64,000 nucleotides of DNA from Pseudomonas iridis (GCF_017980685.1 NZ_JACXXO010000008.1:1-64000); one strand, 5' to 3'. Counted from the first letter of the stretch, positions 8,640 to 17,633 are shown. Translations and numbers: made by a program. The notes: generated by a model from the sequence alone, not told the origin.

Positions 8640-9872
8640 TTAATCGCTCCCCGGCTGCACGATCGCGTTGGCCTTAGGGTTTCTTGCTCGACGGCTGATA
8701 CCACCGTTCAATGCCAGCGCCACGCAACTGAGCAGCACGAAACTGTAGCCCAGCGTGGATTGCAGATTGGCAGGACTGAGGCTTATCAGCGCGCTGATCA
8801 ATCCTGCGCAAATGAAGATAATGGTGCTGCCGGCCGAGGCCGAGGTGCCGGCGTTATCGGGAAACAGACCCATGGCCCGAGAAGTGGCGGCTGGCCGGGA
8901 GATGGTCGTGCCAGCGGTACACATCAGCATCGGGATCAGCACCGCAATCGGGGTCAACGCATGATGGGCCGCCAGATACAGCGTCAGCAGCCCCGACAGC
9001 AGGATCAGACTCAGCCCGATAATGATTTGCCGGCCGGGCGTGATGCGTCGATTCAGCACCGAAGCGATGATGCCCCCGGCAATGTAGGCCGCACCGTAAA
9101 TCAGCAGGATCAGCGCAAAGTCGTACGGCGCCAGTTGCAATTGATCCATGAAAATCAGCGGCGAGATCACGATGAACGAGAAGTGGCAGGCAAAGGCGAA
9201 CGCTGATATCAGCCAATAGCCGACGAACTCGAAACTTCCCAGCACCCGTCGGTAGGACTGAATGAAACCCAAGCCTTCGCCGTTGCTGGCCGGACGACTG
9301 TTGTCCAGAAGCAGCCAGGCTTTGATGAATACCACGGCCGCCAGCGCAATGAAGACCCAGAAACTGCCGCGCCAGCCGAGAGTGGCTTGCAGAAAGGTGC
9401 CGGCCAGCGGCGACACCGAAATAAAGACTCCGCTCGCCGTGACCATCAGGATGCGCAGACGATCACGTTCTTTACCCTCGAACAAATCCTGCACCAGCGC
9501 CTGTGACAGCACAAAACACCCGCAGCCCACGGCCTGCACTACTCGAAACATCAGGAACAGCGAGTAGTCGCTCGTCATCACGCAACCAAGCGCGCCGAGT
9601 ATCGATACGATCATGCCTGCGAGCAGCAAGCCCTTGCGCCCGATCACGTCGGACAGTGGCCCGATCGAAACCTGAGCAAACGCGATTCCCACGGCGAACA
9701 GACTGATCGACAGCGCAATGTCTGTGGGCGTGTTGCGAAAGTGTTCAGCCAGTGCCGGAAATGAAGGCAGCAGAACATCCAGAGGAAACACGCCGAGCAG
9801 CACCATCGCCAGCAACAGGCTGACCGCGCCACGGCGTTGTCTGGCGGTTACCACTGATTGCCCCTTATCCAT
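8640..9872 (-). CDS. Bcr/CflA-type MFS exporter of the peptide cluster
   Basis: A 410-residue major facilitator with 12 predicted helices, closest in type to the Bcr/CflA drug-efflux group: the early LPSFPALAEHF segment, then VSIGPLSDVIGRKGLLLAG (the conserved D-x-x-G-R-K loop) near residue 70 and AGTTISRPAATSRAM in the second half. Its start overlaps the end of the diiron oxygenase gene by 8 bases, so it is translationally coupled and is the last gene of the leftward peptide/SagB/oxygenase operon. The most economical reading is export of, or self-protection against, the product. The substrate cannot be told from sequence. The 256 bases between it and ilvD show no gene. Confidence 0.85.
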   Translation of the reverse strand: MDKGQSVVTARQRRGAVSLLLAMVLLGVFPLDVLLPSFPALAEHFRNTPTDIALSISLFAVGIAFAQVSIGPLSDVIGRKGLLLAGMIVSILGALGCVMTSDYSLFLMFRVVQAVGCGCFVLSQALVQDLFEGKERDRLRILMVTASGVFISVSPLAGTFLQATLGWRGSFWVFIALAAVVFIKAWLLLDNSRPASNGEGLGFIQSYRRVLGSFEFVGYWLISAFAFACHFSFIVISPLIFMDQLQLAPYDFALILLIYGAAYIAGGIIASVLNRRITPGRQIIIGLSLILLSGLLTLYLAAHHALTPIAVLIPMLMCTAGTTISRPAATSRAMGLFPDNAGTSASAGSTIIFICAGLISALISLSPANLQSTLGYSFVLLSCVALALNGGISRRARNPKANAIVQPGSD

Positions 9873-10842
9873 CGATCAATCCTGCCTTGGCGAAGCGTTG
9901 CTGGTTGGTGGGCCACGCAAAAAAACCGGCTCTTTTCAGTGCGTCCAGTGTCGCGGTGGCACCTGAGCGTGCGCGCCGTCGAGTGGCTTGCGGCGCCGTT
10001 ACGCTGGCGATGATGTCGGTCACGGCGCTGTCGGTGATGCCTGCTCCACGCAGGCTCTGTTGCAACCAGCGCTCGTCGGCTTCGAAGAACATCCCGATGA
10101 TCTCCAATAGCGATCTGGAGGCGAAGGTTCGCTGGCGATTGTTCAAGGCCAGCCACAGGTAATGGAACACTTCGGCGAAGTAGCGGCTGTGGCGGGCTTC
10201 GTCGGCCAGATGATCGCGCAGCATGTCGTTCACGCTGGACACCAGACTGTTGCGACAGACCTCCAGCAGCTCTTGGGCAATGATGGTTTCCGAGACGAAG
10301 CCGAGGAGAAACCATGCCAGTGGGCGGTTTTTCTCCGAAGTGCGGGCGATCAGGGCGTTCATGCGCACAATCCGCTTTGGCATCGCCGGACGCCCGATGA
10401 TCCCGTAGAACCCGGCGATCTGATCGGCGAGACGATTCGAAAACAGCGCGTGATAGCCCTCGTCGGTATAGAGCTGCAGCGCTGCATGCTTCATGGCTTG
10501 AGACACATGAATCGGCAGTTCCCGGTGGATGATGACTTCTACCGCGCGATTGACGATGCGGTGTTCCAGCAGGGTGGTGTAGTCGAGGAAGTGCACCAGA
10601 TGATTGGCCGTCAGCCGATGCAGTACGTCACGCCCTGCTGCTTGAATGGCGGGATGCGACAGGTAGGGCAGGAAGTCCGGTGGAAACCAGTAACGGCTTT
10701 CCAGTTGTTGCTGCACATCGTCTGGCAACTGATAGTCATGAGTGCTGGTTCGGACCGAGGCTCGGTTGTCCCAGTCCCCCAAGGTGAATTTGAGCGCCCA
10801 GGAGACTGGCGCTTCGCTCGGATCGGCACTGAGGAGAGTCAT
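9865..10842 (-). CDS. AurF-like diiron oxygenase
   Basis: A 325-residue protein of the AurF / p-aminobenzoate N-oxygenase-like diiron family (ferritin-like helical bundle). Candidate metal ligands are visible in the helices with DEGYHAL near residue 150, SETIIAQE near 210 and DEARHSRYF near 240, i.e. two ExxH pairs plus extra glutamates. Family members oxidise amino groups or activate C-H bonds with O2. The ATG at 10842 (MTLLSADP) overlaps the stop of the SagB-type gene as ATGA; the open frame runs far upstream but that part shadows the SagB gene. It overlaps the MFS gene downstream. It probably tailors the product of the 23-residue peptide, but the substrate is unknown. Confidence 0.82.
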   Translation of the reverse strand: MTLLSADPSEAPVSWALKFTLGDWDNRASVRTSTHDYQLPDDVQQQLESRYWFPPDFLPYLSHPAIQAAGRDVLHRLTANHLVHFLDYTTLLEHRIVNRAVEVIIHRELPIHVSQAMKHAALQLYTDEGYHALFSNRLADQIAGFYGIIGRPAMPKRIVRMNALIARTSEKNRPLAWFLLGFVSETIIAQELLEVCRNSLVSSVNDMLRDHLADEARHSRYFAEVFHYLWLALNNRQRTFASRSLLEIIGMFFEADERWLQQSLRGAGITDSAVTDIIASVTAPQATRRRARSGATATLDALKRAGFFAWPTNQQRFAKAGLIDG

Positions 10843-11921
10843 GCCTGGGCCTCGCGCAACAGTTCGCGCAGTTCCTGGCACATCGCCTGTCCGTCGCTTT
10901 CCCCGCAGCCGACAAAGAACAATGGCTGTTCGGCGCTTCCCCCGAGTTCGAGGTGTGCTTCGACTTGCTCGTCGGCAAACGCGCCGGTCAACCAGGTGTT
11001 CAGGCCAAGTGCTGTGGCAACCAGTTGAAAGGTTTGTGAGAGGTGACCGGCCTCCACGAACGCCATGCGATAGGCGCGGGAGTGCCCATACTTCCACCAA
11101 AGTCGATCGAATCGCGCCGTGATGAACAATCCCAGCGGCAGGTTGTTGATGAAATGCTGGCCGCCGAGCAAATGGCCCAGTGCCGATGACGGCAATGGAT
11201 TGACTCGACTGATGGAGTGTTCGTCGGGGTGATAGGCATAAATGCCGGGAGCAACGTCGTCGACGTTCTGCACCAGCAGAAAACCTTCGCATGCGTTCAG
11301 GCCACCGCCGGAGGGACTGCTGCGGCGTGCGCCCAGGCCTTCGGCGATGCTGTCATCCCGAACAGTGTCGCGCTCGCGCAGGTAACCGAGAGTCAGGTAA
11401 AGCAAGGTGCTGACGTTATTGAGCGTCATCGCTGCACCCGTAAAGGAGCGACAGGTTTTTCGCTGGAGCAGTGCGTTAGCCAGGCTGTCGTCGCTCAATT
11501 CGCCAGGGTCGGGCAAGGCGATGCGCTGTGCAGCCTCGTGTTGCGGACGGCTTTTTGCGGGCGGCGGGGTGGCCAGCACTTCGTTGCAGTGCGCCAGGTA
11601 TTGCCTGGACCACTCTTGAATATTCTGTGGGGTATGTTCGCAGGGAATGTTTTGCGTGCCGATATGATAAATCTTCGACAGCTCATCCCAACCCCAGTGC
11701 GGGTTGTCTGGTTTTGAAACGGATAGAATGCCCGTGTTTAATAGTTGTGTGTCTATGATGTTGTGTGTGTCGAATAAGTCGGGATTATTTATTAGTTGGG
11801 TAAGGCGTGACGCATAATTCAGGTCGAGTTCATATTGGGTGTGATCTTTGTAGTTCCAGACTATTTGTCCGGGCGAGCGCGGCAATATAAACAAATAAGG
11901 GTTGATGTACATGGGGTTCAT
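10839..11921 (-). CDS. SagB/ThcOx-type FMN dehydrogenase
   Basis: A 360-residue two-part protein. Residues about 1-100 match the N-terminal domain of SagB-type enzymes (INPYLFILPRSPGQIVWNYK, then WGWDELSKIYHIGT). Residues about 150-355 are a nitroreductase-fold FMN domain with KTCRSF, the hallmark RRSSPSGGGLNACEG, PGIYAYHPDEHSISRV and AFVEAGHLSQTFQLVATALGL. SagB enzymes oxidise azolines to azoles in ribosomal peptides, but no YcaO cyclodehydratase or ThiF partner is near, so other chemistry such as side-chain desaturation is possible. The first third has lower GC than its neighbours. It follows the 23-codon gene by 61 bases and overlaps the diiron oxygenase by ATGA. A second start, 9 bases downstream at 11912, is possible. 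Confidence 0.85.
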   Translation of the reverse strand: MNPMYINPYLFILPRSPGQIVWNYKDHTQYELDLNYASRLTQLINNPDLFDTHNIIDTQLLNTGILSVSKPDNPHWGWDELSKIYHIGTQNIPCEHTPQNIQEWSRQYLAHCNEVLATPPPAKSRPQHEAAQRIALPDPGELSDDSLANALLQRKTCRSFTGAAMTLNNVSTLLYLTLGYLRERDTVRDDSIAEGLGARRSSPSGGGLNACEGFLLVQNVDDVAPGIYAYHPDEHSISRVNPLPSSALGHLLGGQHFINNLPLGLFITARFDRLWWKYGHSRAYRMAFVEAGHLSQTFQLVATALGLNTWLTGAFADEQVEAHLELGGSAEQPLFFVGCGESDGQAMCQELRELLREAQA

Positions 11922-11982
11922 TCACTCTGGAAAAAGTCGAAAGGACGCCGAGGGGCCGGCACTCCGCAGCGTCCAGACTTAT

Positions 11983-12054
11983 TTAACGGACTTTAGGCGC
12001 AACCAGAAAAGCCAGGTTTGCGATTTTGTTGGTTTCCAGAGAAATGTTTTTCAT
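11983..12054 (-). CDS. 23-residue putative precursor peptide
   Basis: An ATG at 12054 opens a 23-codon frame ending in TAA. The peptide begins MKNISLETNK and ends NLAFLVAPKVR, with a polar N half (leader-like) and a hydrophobic then basic C half (core-like). AAGGAG lies 9 bases before the ATG, much better than the site of the following SagB gene, and a good promoter lies just upstream. It is the first gene of the operon. There is no cysteine; Ser5 and Thr8 are the only azole-capable residues. Its size recalls PqqA but the E-x-x-x-Y motif is absent. It could instead be a regulatory leader peptide; the SagB-type partner makes the precursor reading more likely. Confidence 0.6.
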   Translation of the reverse strand: MKNISLETNKIANLAFLVAPKVR

Positions 12055-12085
12055 GATGTGAACTCCTTGTTCATTGATAAGCGAA

Positions 12086-12101
12086 GTCACCTCGTGGTGA
12101 C
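12086..12101 (-). promoter_or_regulatory. Hairpin or operator in the peptide-operon leader
   Basis: GTCACC-TCGT-GGTGAC is a perfect 6-bp dyad, with flanking GAAGT and ACTTC extending it across a small bulge. It lies between the -10 element and the ribosome binding site of the 23-codon gene, so it may be an operator or an mRNA-stabilising hairpin. Confidence 0.5.
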
Positions 12102-12107
12102 AACTTC

Positions 12108-12135
12108 ATAATAGTTTGTAATGGATTATTGGCAA
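12108..12135 (-). promoter_or_regulatory. Sigma-70 promoter of the peptide operon
   Basis: On the minus strand TTGCCA (12135-12130) and TATTAT (12113-12108) are separated by 16 bases, in an AT-rich stretch about 55 bases before the 23-codon ATG. The rest of 12,136-12,330 shows no gene; with the rlmI terminator before it, the operon is insulated from upstream transcription. Confidence 0.65.
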
Positions 12136-12330
12136 GTGGATATTAAGTAGGAATATTCCAGTAATTTTGTCGGAGCGATCTTTAGAAGGAGATGGACTTT
12201 GTAGGGCAAGTTTCAATAATTTAAAGGCGTAAGGAAACGTCCTGCACGTCAGTCGGACGCAAGTGTAGGAAGTCGCAATGACGAAGGTAAAAGTATGTTG
12301 ATTGGCCGTCAGATTCAGGCGTAAAGCAAA

Positions 12331-12352
12331 CGGGGAGCCTGGTGGCTCCCCG
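12331..12352 (-). terminator. rlmI terminator hairpin
   Basis: CGGGGAGCC and GGCTCCCCG pair over 9 bases around a TGGT loop just after the rlmI stop; on the minus strand it is followed by TTTGCTTT. Confidence 0.75.
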
Positions 12353-12365
12353 TCATCCGCATTGA

Positions 12366-13562
12366 TCAGCTGTTAGGCAGCAGGCGGCAGGTGATGCTCT
12401 TGATGTAGCGGGTTTCGGCGATCGCCGGGTGGACCGGGTGATCCGGGCCCTGACCGCCGCGCTCCAGCAACTGGATGTTGCGGTCCAGGTGGCGGGCGCT
12501 GGTCAGCAGGATGTTTTGCAGATCGTCTTCCGGCAGGTGCATCGAGCACGATGCGCTGACCAGAATGCCGTCCTTGTTGAGCAGGCGCATGGCTTGCTCG
12601 TTCAGACGACGGTAAGCACCTTCGCCGTTCTTCATGTCTTTCTTGCGTTTGATGAACGCTGGCGGGTCGGCCACGATCACGTCGAAACGTTCTTCGCTTG
12701 CCTTCAGCTCTTTCAAGGCTTCGAAGACATCGCCTTCGATGCAGGTCATCTTGTCGGCGAAGCCGTTCAATGCAGCGTTGCGCTCGACCCCATCAAGGGC
12801 GAAGGCCGAGGCATCGACGCAGAACACTTCGCTGGCGCCGAACGCGGCAGCCTGCACGCCCCAGCCACCGATGTAGCTATAGAGGTCGAGTACACGCTTG
12901 CCTTTGGCATACGGCGCCAGGCGTGCGCGATTCATGCGGTGGTCATAGAACCAACCGGTTTTCTGACCCTGAATGACCGGCGCTTCGAACTTCACGCCGT
13001 TCTCTTCCAGCGCGACCCATTCCGGTACCAGACCGAATACGGTCTCGACGTAGCGGTTGAGGCCTTCGGCGTCACGCGCAGCGGAATCGTTCTTGAACAG
13101 AATGCCGCTTGGCTTGAGCACTTGGGTCAGTGCGGCGATCACGTCATCTTTATGCGCTTCCATGGTCGCCGAGGCGATCTGGACCACGAGGATGTCGCCG
13201 AAACGGTCAACGACCAGACCTGGCAGCAGGTCGGAATCACCGTACACCAGACGATAGAACGGCTTGTCGAACAGGCGATCACGCAGCGACAGCGCTACGT
13301 TGAGGCGATGCACCAGCAGGGATTTGTCCAGCATCACCTTGGTGTCGCGCGACAGCAGGCGGGCACAGATCAGGTTGTTCGGGCTCATCGCCACGATGCC
13401 CAGCGGCTTGCCGCCGGCAGCTTCGAGGATCGCCTGATCGCCGGCATTGAAGCCGTGCAGTGGCGTGGCGGCTACATCGATTTCGTTGCTGTAGACCCAC
13501 AGGTGACCGGCGCGCAGGCGACGGTCGGCGTTGGCTTTGAGGCGCAAGCTAGGCAGGGACAT
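12366..13562 (-). CDS. rlmI: 23S rRNA m5C1962 methyltransferase
   Basis: A 398-residue SAM-dependent rRNA methyltransferase of the RlmI family. An N-terminal PUA RNA-binding domain (about residues 1-80, RLRAGHLWVYSNEID) precedes an EEHEE linker domain and the Rossmann methyltransferase domain: VLDLYSYIGGWGVQAAA near 225 binds SAM, and VADPPAFIKRKKD near 305 and SASCSMHLPEDD near 350 carry the catalytic motif and cysteine. It methylates C1962 of 23S rRNA. It is monocistronic, with a clear terminator after it and a REP pair upstream. Confidence 0.93.
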   Translation of the reverse strand: MSLPSLRLKANADRRLRAGHLWVYSNEIDVAATPLHGFNAGDQAILEAAGGKPLGIVAMSPNNLICARLLSRDTKVMLDKSLLVHRLNVALSLRDRLFDKPFYRLVYGDSDLLPGLVVDRFGDILVVQIASATMEAHKDDVIAALTQVLKPSGILFKNDSAARDAEGLNRYVETVFGLVPEWVALEENGVKFEAPVIQGQKTGWFYDHRMNRARLAPYAKGKRVLDLYSYIGGWGVQAAAFGASEVFCVDASAFALDGVERNAALNGFADKMTCIEGDVFEALKELKASEERFDVIVADPPAFIKRKKDMKNGEGAYRRLNEQAMRLLNKDGILVSASCSMHLPEDDLQNILLTSARHLDRNIQLLERGGQGPDHPVHPAIAETRYIKSITCRLLPNS

Positions 13563-13642
13563 GACGTCGCTCCGGAAAAAAGAGCGGGAGTATAGCGTGT
13601 TGAGACTTGTGCCGGGTTTGGCGTGCGATGAAACGCTGATGA

Positions 13643-13725
13643 CGCCTTCGCGAGCAGGCTCGCTCTCACAGCGGGCTTGTGGTGATCACAAATCCCCTGT
13701 GGGAGCGAGATTGCTCGCGCAAGCG
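13643..13725. repeat. REP pair (GTGGGAGCGAG-type), inverted
   Basis: TTCGCGAGCAGGCTCGCTCTCAC on the left faces GTGGGAGCGAGATTGCTCGCG on the right. It fills the gap between the start side of rlmI and the end of the PfpI-family gene. Confidence 0.88.
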
Positions 13726-13735
13726 TTAAGGAATG

Positions 13736-14275
13736 CTAGGCCGACAGCGCGCCGATCAACTCACGACTGAACGCCGGAATATCATCAGGCTGCCGGCTGC
13801 TGATCAAGTGGCCGTCTTTGACCACTTCCTGATCGACCCAGTTGGCGCCGGCGTTCACCAGATCATCCTTGAGCGTCTTGTAGCTGGTCATGGTTTTGCC
13901 ATTCACCAGCCCCGCCGAAATCAACAGCCAGCCGCCATGGCAGATCACCGCAATCGGTTTGCCGGCCGAGGTGCCTGTCTTGACCAGGTGCTGGGCATCC
14001 TGGTCGATGCGGATGGTGTCGGAATTCTGTACGCCACCGGGCAATACGATCGCGTCATATTGCTCGCTGTTGGCGGCCTGGAAGGTCCGGTCGACCTTGA
14101 AGTCATCCGCCGGTTTGTCATGGTTCCAGCCTTTGACCGTGCCTTCTTCGGCCGAAAGGATGTCGACCTGAGCGCCGGCCTGTTCGAGCGCTTGCTTGGG
14201 ACCTGTCAATTCAACCTGTTCGAAACCATCAGTAACCAAAAAAGCGACGCGCTTGCCGTTGAGTTGAGTAGCCAT
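13736..14275 (-). CDS. DJ-1/PfpI family protein (YhbO-like)
   Basis: A 179-residue class I glutamine amidotransferase-like protein of the PfpI/YhbO type. The nucleophile elbow AVICHGGWLL near residue 113 carries the Cys-His pair, VAFLVTDGFEQVELTGP near 10 carries the conserved Glu, and VLPGGVQNSD lies near 78. Relatives act in carbonyl and oxidative stress protection, as glyoxalase- or deglycase-like enzymes. The ATG at 14275 has AGGAG 8 bases before it; the much longer open frame upstream shadows the divergent HDOD gene. P. aeruginosa has pfpI at the corresponding place. Confidence 0.88.
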   Translation of the reverse strand: MATQLNGKRVAFLVTDGFEQVELTGPKQALEQAGAQVDILSAEEGTVKGWNHDKPADDFKVDRTFQAANSEQYDAIVLPGGVQNSDTIRIDQDAQHLVKTGTSAGKPIAVICHGGWLLISAGLVNGKTMTSYKTLKDDLVNAGANWVDQEVVKDGHLISSRQPDDIPAFSRELIGALSA

Positions 14276-14449
14276 CGATAAGCTCCTGAGTCTGTGGGAA
14301 TTTACCGCCTCATGGGACCTGAATGATCCGTTGGGCACTAATGAATCCGAAGCCGGCGCTTGAATGAAAGTTCCTGACAATTGCCCACTGGTGTGTCGTC
14401 CTGCGGTTTTTAGAGGGTAGAATCGCCGCCTGTCCCAGAGTGTGTACTT

Positions 14450-15316
14450 ATGTCCCAAGAGCTGACCGCCGAACAGATCCAACAATCCCTGCAAGGCATC
14501 AGCGTGCCCGCGCAGCCGCAGATCATGGTGGATCTGCAAATGGAGCAGTACATGCCTGACCCGGACCTGGAGGTGATCGCCAAACTGATCGCCCAGGATC
14601 CTGGCCTCTCCGGCTCGCTGCTGAAAATCGTCAACTCGCCGTATTACGGCTTGAGCAACAAGATCACTTCGATCCAGCGTGCGGTGAACCTGTTGGGCAG
14701 TCGTTCGATCATCAACCTGATCAACGCGCAGTCGATCAAGGGCGAGATGAACGATGACACCATCGTCACGCTCAACCGTTTCTGGGATACCGCCCAGGAC
14801 GTAGCGATGACGTGCCTGACGCTGGCCAAGCGCATCGGCACTCAGGCCGGCGACGAAGCCTACGCCTTGGGCCTGTTCCATGATTGCGGGGTGCCGTTGA
14901 TGCTGCAGCGCTTCCCCAATTACATGTCGGTTCTGGAAAAAGCCTACGCCCAGGCCAGTGCCGAATGCCGGGTGGTGGACACCGAAAACAACGCGTTCAA
15001 CACTAACCATGCCGTGGTCGGCTACTACACGGCCAAGTCCTGGCGCCTGCCGGAACACGTCAGTGCAGCGATCGCCAACCACCACAATGCGCTGGCGATT
15101 TTCAGCGACGAGTCGTCCCGCAACAGTCAACTGAAGAACCTGCTGGCGATCCTCAAGATGGCCGAGCACATTTGCGCGTCCTATCGGGTACTGGGCAACC
15201 AGACCGAAGATTTCGAATGGAACGCGGTCGGCCCGTTGGTGCTTGATTATGTCGGCCTGTCGGAATACGACTTCGAATCCCTAAAACAAACGATCCGCGA
15301 CCTCGGCGCGCATTGA
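14450..15316 (+). CDS. HDOD domain protein
   Basis: A 288-residue protein consisting essentially of one HDOD domain (about residues 15-215): PQIMVDLQMEQYMPDPDLEV, then AQDPGLSGSLLKIVNSPYYG and AVNLLGSRSIINLI. HDOD is a non-catalytic HD-related module found in signalling proteins; several pseudomonad members affect motility, biofilm or stress responses. No output domain such as GGDEF or EAL is attached. It lies 12 bases upstream of mutM on the same strand, so the two are probably cotranscribed. Confidence 0.87.
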   Translation: MSQELTAEQIQQSLQGISVPAQPQIMVDLQMEQYMPDPDLEVIAKLIAQDPGLSGSLLKIVNSPYYGLSNKITSIQRAVNLLGSRSIINLINAQSIKGEMNDDTIVTLNRFWDTAQDVAMTCLTLAKRIGTQAGDEAYALGLFHDCGVPLMLQRFPNYMSVLEKAYAQASAECRVVDTENNAFNTNHAVVGYYTAKSWRLPEHVSAAIANHHNALAIFSDESSRNSQLKNLLAILKMAEHICASYRVLGNQTEDFEWNAVGPLVLDYVGLSEYDFESLKQTIRDLGAH

Positions 15317-15328
15317 TTCGAGGACGCC

Positions 15329-16141
15329 ATGCCTGAATTGCCGGAAGTCGAAACCACCCGCCGGGGCATTGCTCCGCATCTGGAAGGCCAGCGCGTCAGC
15401 CGTGTGATCGTGCGCGACCGCCGGCTGCGCTGGCCGATCCCCGACGACCTCGATGTGCGCCTGTCGGGCCAGCGCATCGTGCTGGTCGAGCGGCGGGCCA
15501 AGTATCTGCTGATCAATGCAGAAGTCGGCACGTTGATCAGCCATCTGGGCATGTCGGGTAATTTGCGCCTGGTCGAGGTCGGGTTGCCGGCGCTAAAGCA
15601 TGAGCATGTCGATATCGAACTGGAATCCGGTTTGGCCCTGCGCTACACCGATCCACGGCGTTTCGGCGCGATGCTTTGGAGTGCCGATCCACTCAATCAC
15701 GAATTGCTGATTCGTCTCGGGCCGGAGCCGTTGACCGATCTGTTCGACGGTGAACGGTTGTTTAAGCTGTCGCGCGGACGCTCCATGGCGGTCAAGCCGT
15801 TCATCATGGACAACGCGGTGGTAGTCGGGGTCGGCAATATCTATGCGACCGAAGCGCTGTTCGCCGCCGGGATTGATCCGCGTCGCGAGGCCGGGGGCAT
15901 TTCCCGGACGCGTTATCTGAAACTGGCGATCGAGATCAAACGCATCCTTGCCGCCGCCATCGAGCGTGGCGGCACCACGTTGCGTGATTTTATCGGCGGC
16001 GACGGGCAACCGGGGTATTTCCAGCAGGAGCTGTTTGTCTATGGCCGTGGTGGTGAACACTGCAAGGTCTGCGGCACCGGGCTGCGCGAGGTGAAGCTTG
16101 GCCAGCGCGCCAGTGTCTTCTGTCCGCGCTGTCAGAGCTGA
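15329..16141 (+). CDS. mutM: Formamidopyrimidine-DNA glycosylase
   Basis: Removes 8-oxoguanine and formamidopyrimidines and cleaves the abasic site during base-excision repair. The 270-residue product begins [13 protein letters not shown], with catalytic Pro2 and Glu3 after Met removal. The helix-two-turn-helix reads [15 protein letters not shown], and the C-terminal zinc finger has four cysteines (CKVCG, then CPRCQS). Length and motifs are normal. It follows the HDOD gene closely. Confidence 0.97.
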   Translation: MPELPEVETTRRGIAPHLEGQRVSRVIVRDRRLRWPIPDDLDVRLSGQRIVLVERRAKYLLINAEVGTLISHLGMSGNLRLVEVGLPALKHEHVDIELESGLALRYTDPRRFGAMLWSADPLNHELLIRLGPEPLTDLFDGERLFKLSRGRSMAVKPFIMDNAVVVGVGNIYATEALFAAGIDPRREAGGISRTRYLKLAIEIKRILAAAIERGGTTLRDFIGGDGQPGYFQQELFVYGRGGEHCKVCGTGLREVKLGQRASVFCPRCQS

Positions 16142-16211
16142 GGCAAACCGTTCGAAAACATCCTACGGTCTATAGTGAGTTGTCTCACTGCCTAGCCCGA
16201 AGGATCGTGCC

Positions 16212-16535
16212 ATGAAATCCCTGCAAGTCCTCTGTGCCGCACTGCTGCTGTGTTCCAGTCTGGCTGTCCAGGCCACGGAAACCGGCAGCGGTGATCCGCG
16301 TTACACCATCCAGAACCCACCGGCCTACGCCATGCTTGGCGACTTGCTGATCGCCCGACCTTTGTTGGTGGTGGCGACGGTGATCGGTGCGGGGGCGTTT
16401 GTGGTGTCGTTGCCGTTTACCGCGCTGGGTGGCGGAGTTGGCGATGCAGGGCAGGCGCTGGTGGTTGATCCGGCGAGGGCAGCGTTTGTGCGGTGTCTGG
16501 GGTGTGTCGGGGAGGGTTTTGAGCAGCGCGAGTGA
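16212..16535 (+). CDS. Small exported or membrane protein, unknown
   Basis: A 107-residue protein with a signal peptide ([21 protein letters not shown], best seen as residues 1-22) and a second hydrophobic segment at about 44-70 containing [17 protein letters not shown]. Two cysteines near the C terminus (RCLGCVGEG) could form a disulfide. AAGGA precedes the ATG. It is not recognised beyond being a pseudomonad small hypothetical. A REP-like pair follows it. Confidence 0.65.
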   Translation: MKSLQVLCAALLLCSSLAVQATETGSGDPRYTIQNPPAYAMLGDLLIARPLLVVATVIGAGAFVVSLPFTALGGGVGDAGQALVVDPARAAFVRCLGCVGEGFEQRE

Positions 16536-16561
16536 GCTGATCCGGGTTTTGCGGTGTTGCC

Positions 16562-16663
16562 GATGGCCTCGTCGCGGGCAAGCCAGCTCCCACAAGGTTT
16601 TGGTGTTCACACAATTTGTGTTCCACCACAGAACCCTGTGGGAGCGGGCTTGCCGCGATGGCG
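16562..16663. repeat. REP-like pair (GGGAGCGGGCTTGCC-type)
   Basis: TCGCGGGCAAGCCAGCTCCCAC on the left faces GTGGGAGCGGGCTTGCCGCGA on the right. The left copy mixes GCCAGC and the right has GCGGGC, so the arms are slightly mismatched. It lies between the small exported-protein gene and the convergent ferredoxin gene. Confidence 0.85.
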
Positions 16664-16684
16664 TCGCCAGCGGCGCTGAAGAAC

Positions 16685-17605
<921 letters not shown>

Positions 17606-17633
17606 CTATAGACGATCGGAATATCCTGCTTTT

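Noticed and set aside
10843..11292. Upstream extension of the diiron oxygenase frame
   Set aside because: It lies inside the SagB-type gene in another frame and shows no family sequence; the ATGA overlap start at 10842 is convincing.
8640..12054. PQQ biosynthesis cluster
   Set aside because: The short peptide is PqqA-sized, but there is no Glu-x-x-x-Tyr motif and no pqqB, C, D or E gene; the enzymes are of other families.
8640..12054. Mangotoxin/leudiazen-type (mgo) cluster because of the AurF-like oxygenase
   Set aside because: There is no NRPS gene and no MgoB- or MgoD-like partner; the SagB-type enzyme is not part of that pathway.
14276..15169. N-terminal extension of the PfpI-family frame to 477 codons
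   Set aside because: The extension is antisense to the HDOD gene; the ATG at 14275 has a good ribosome binding site and gives the family length.
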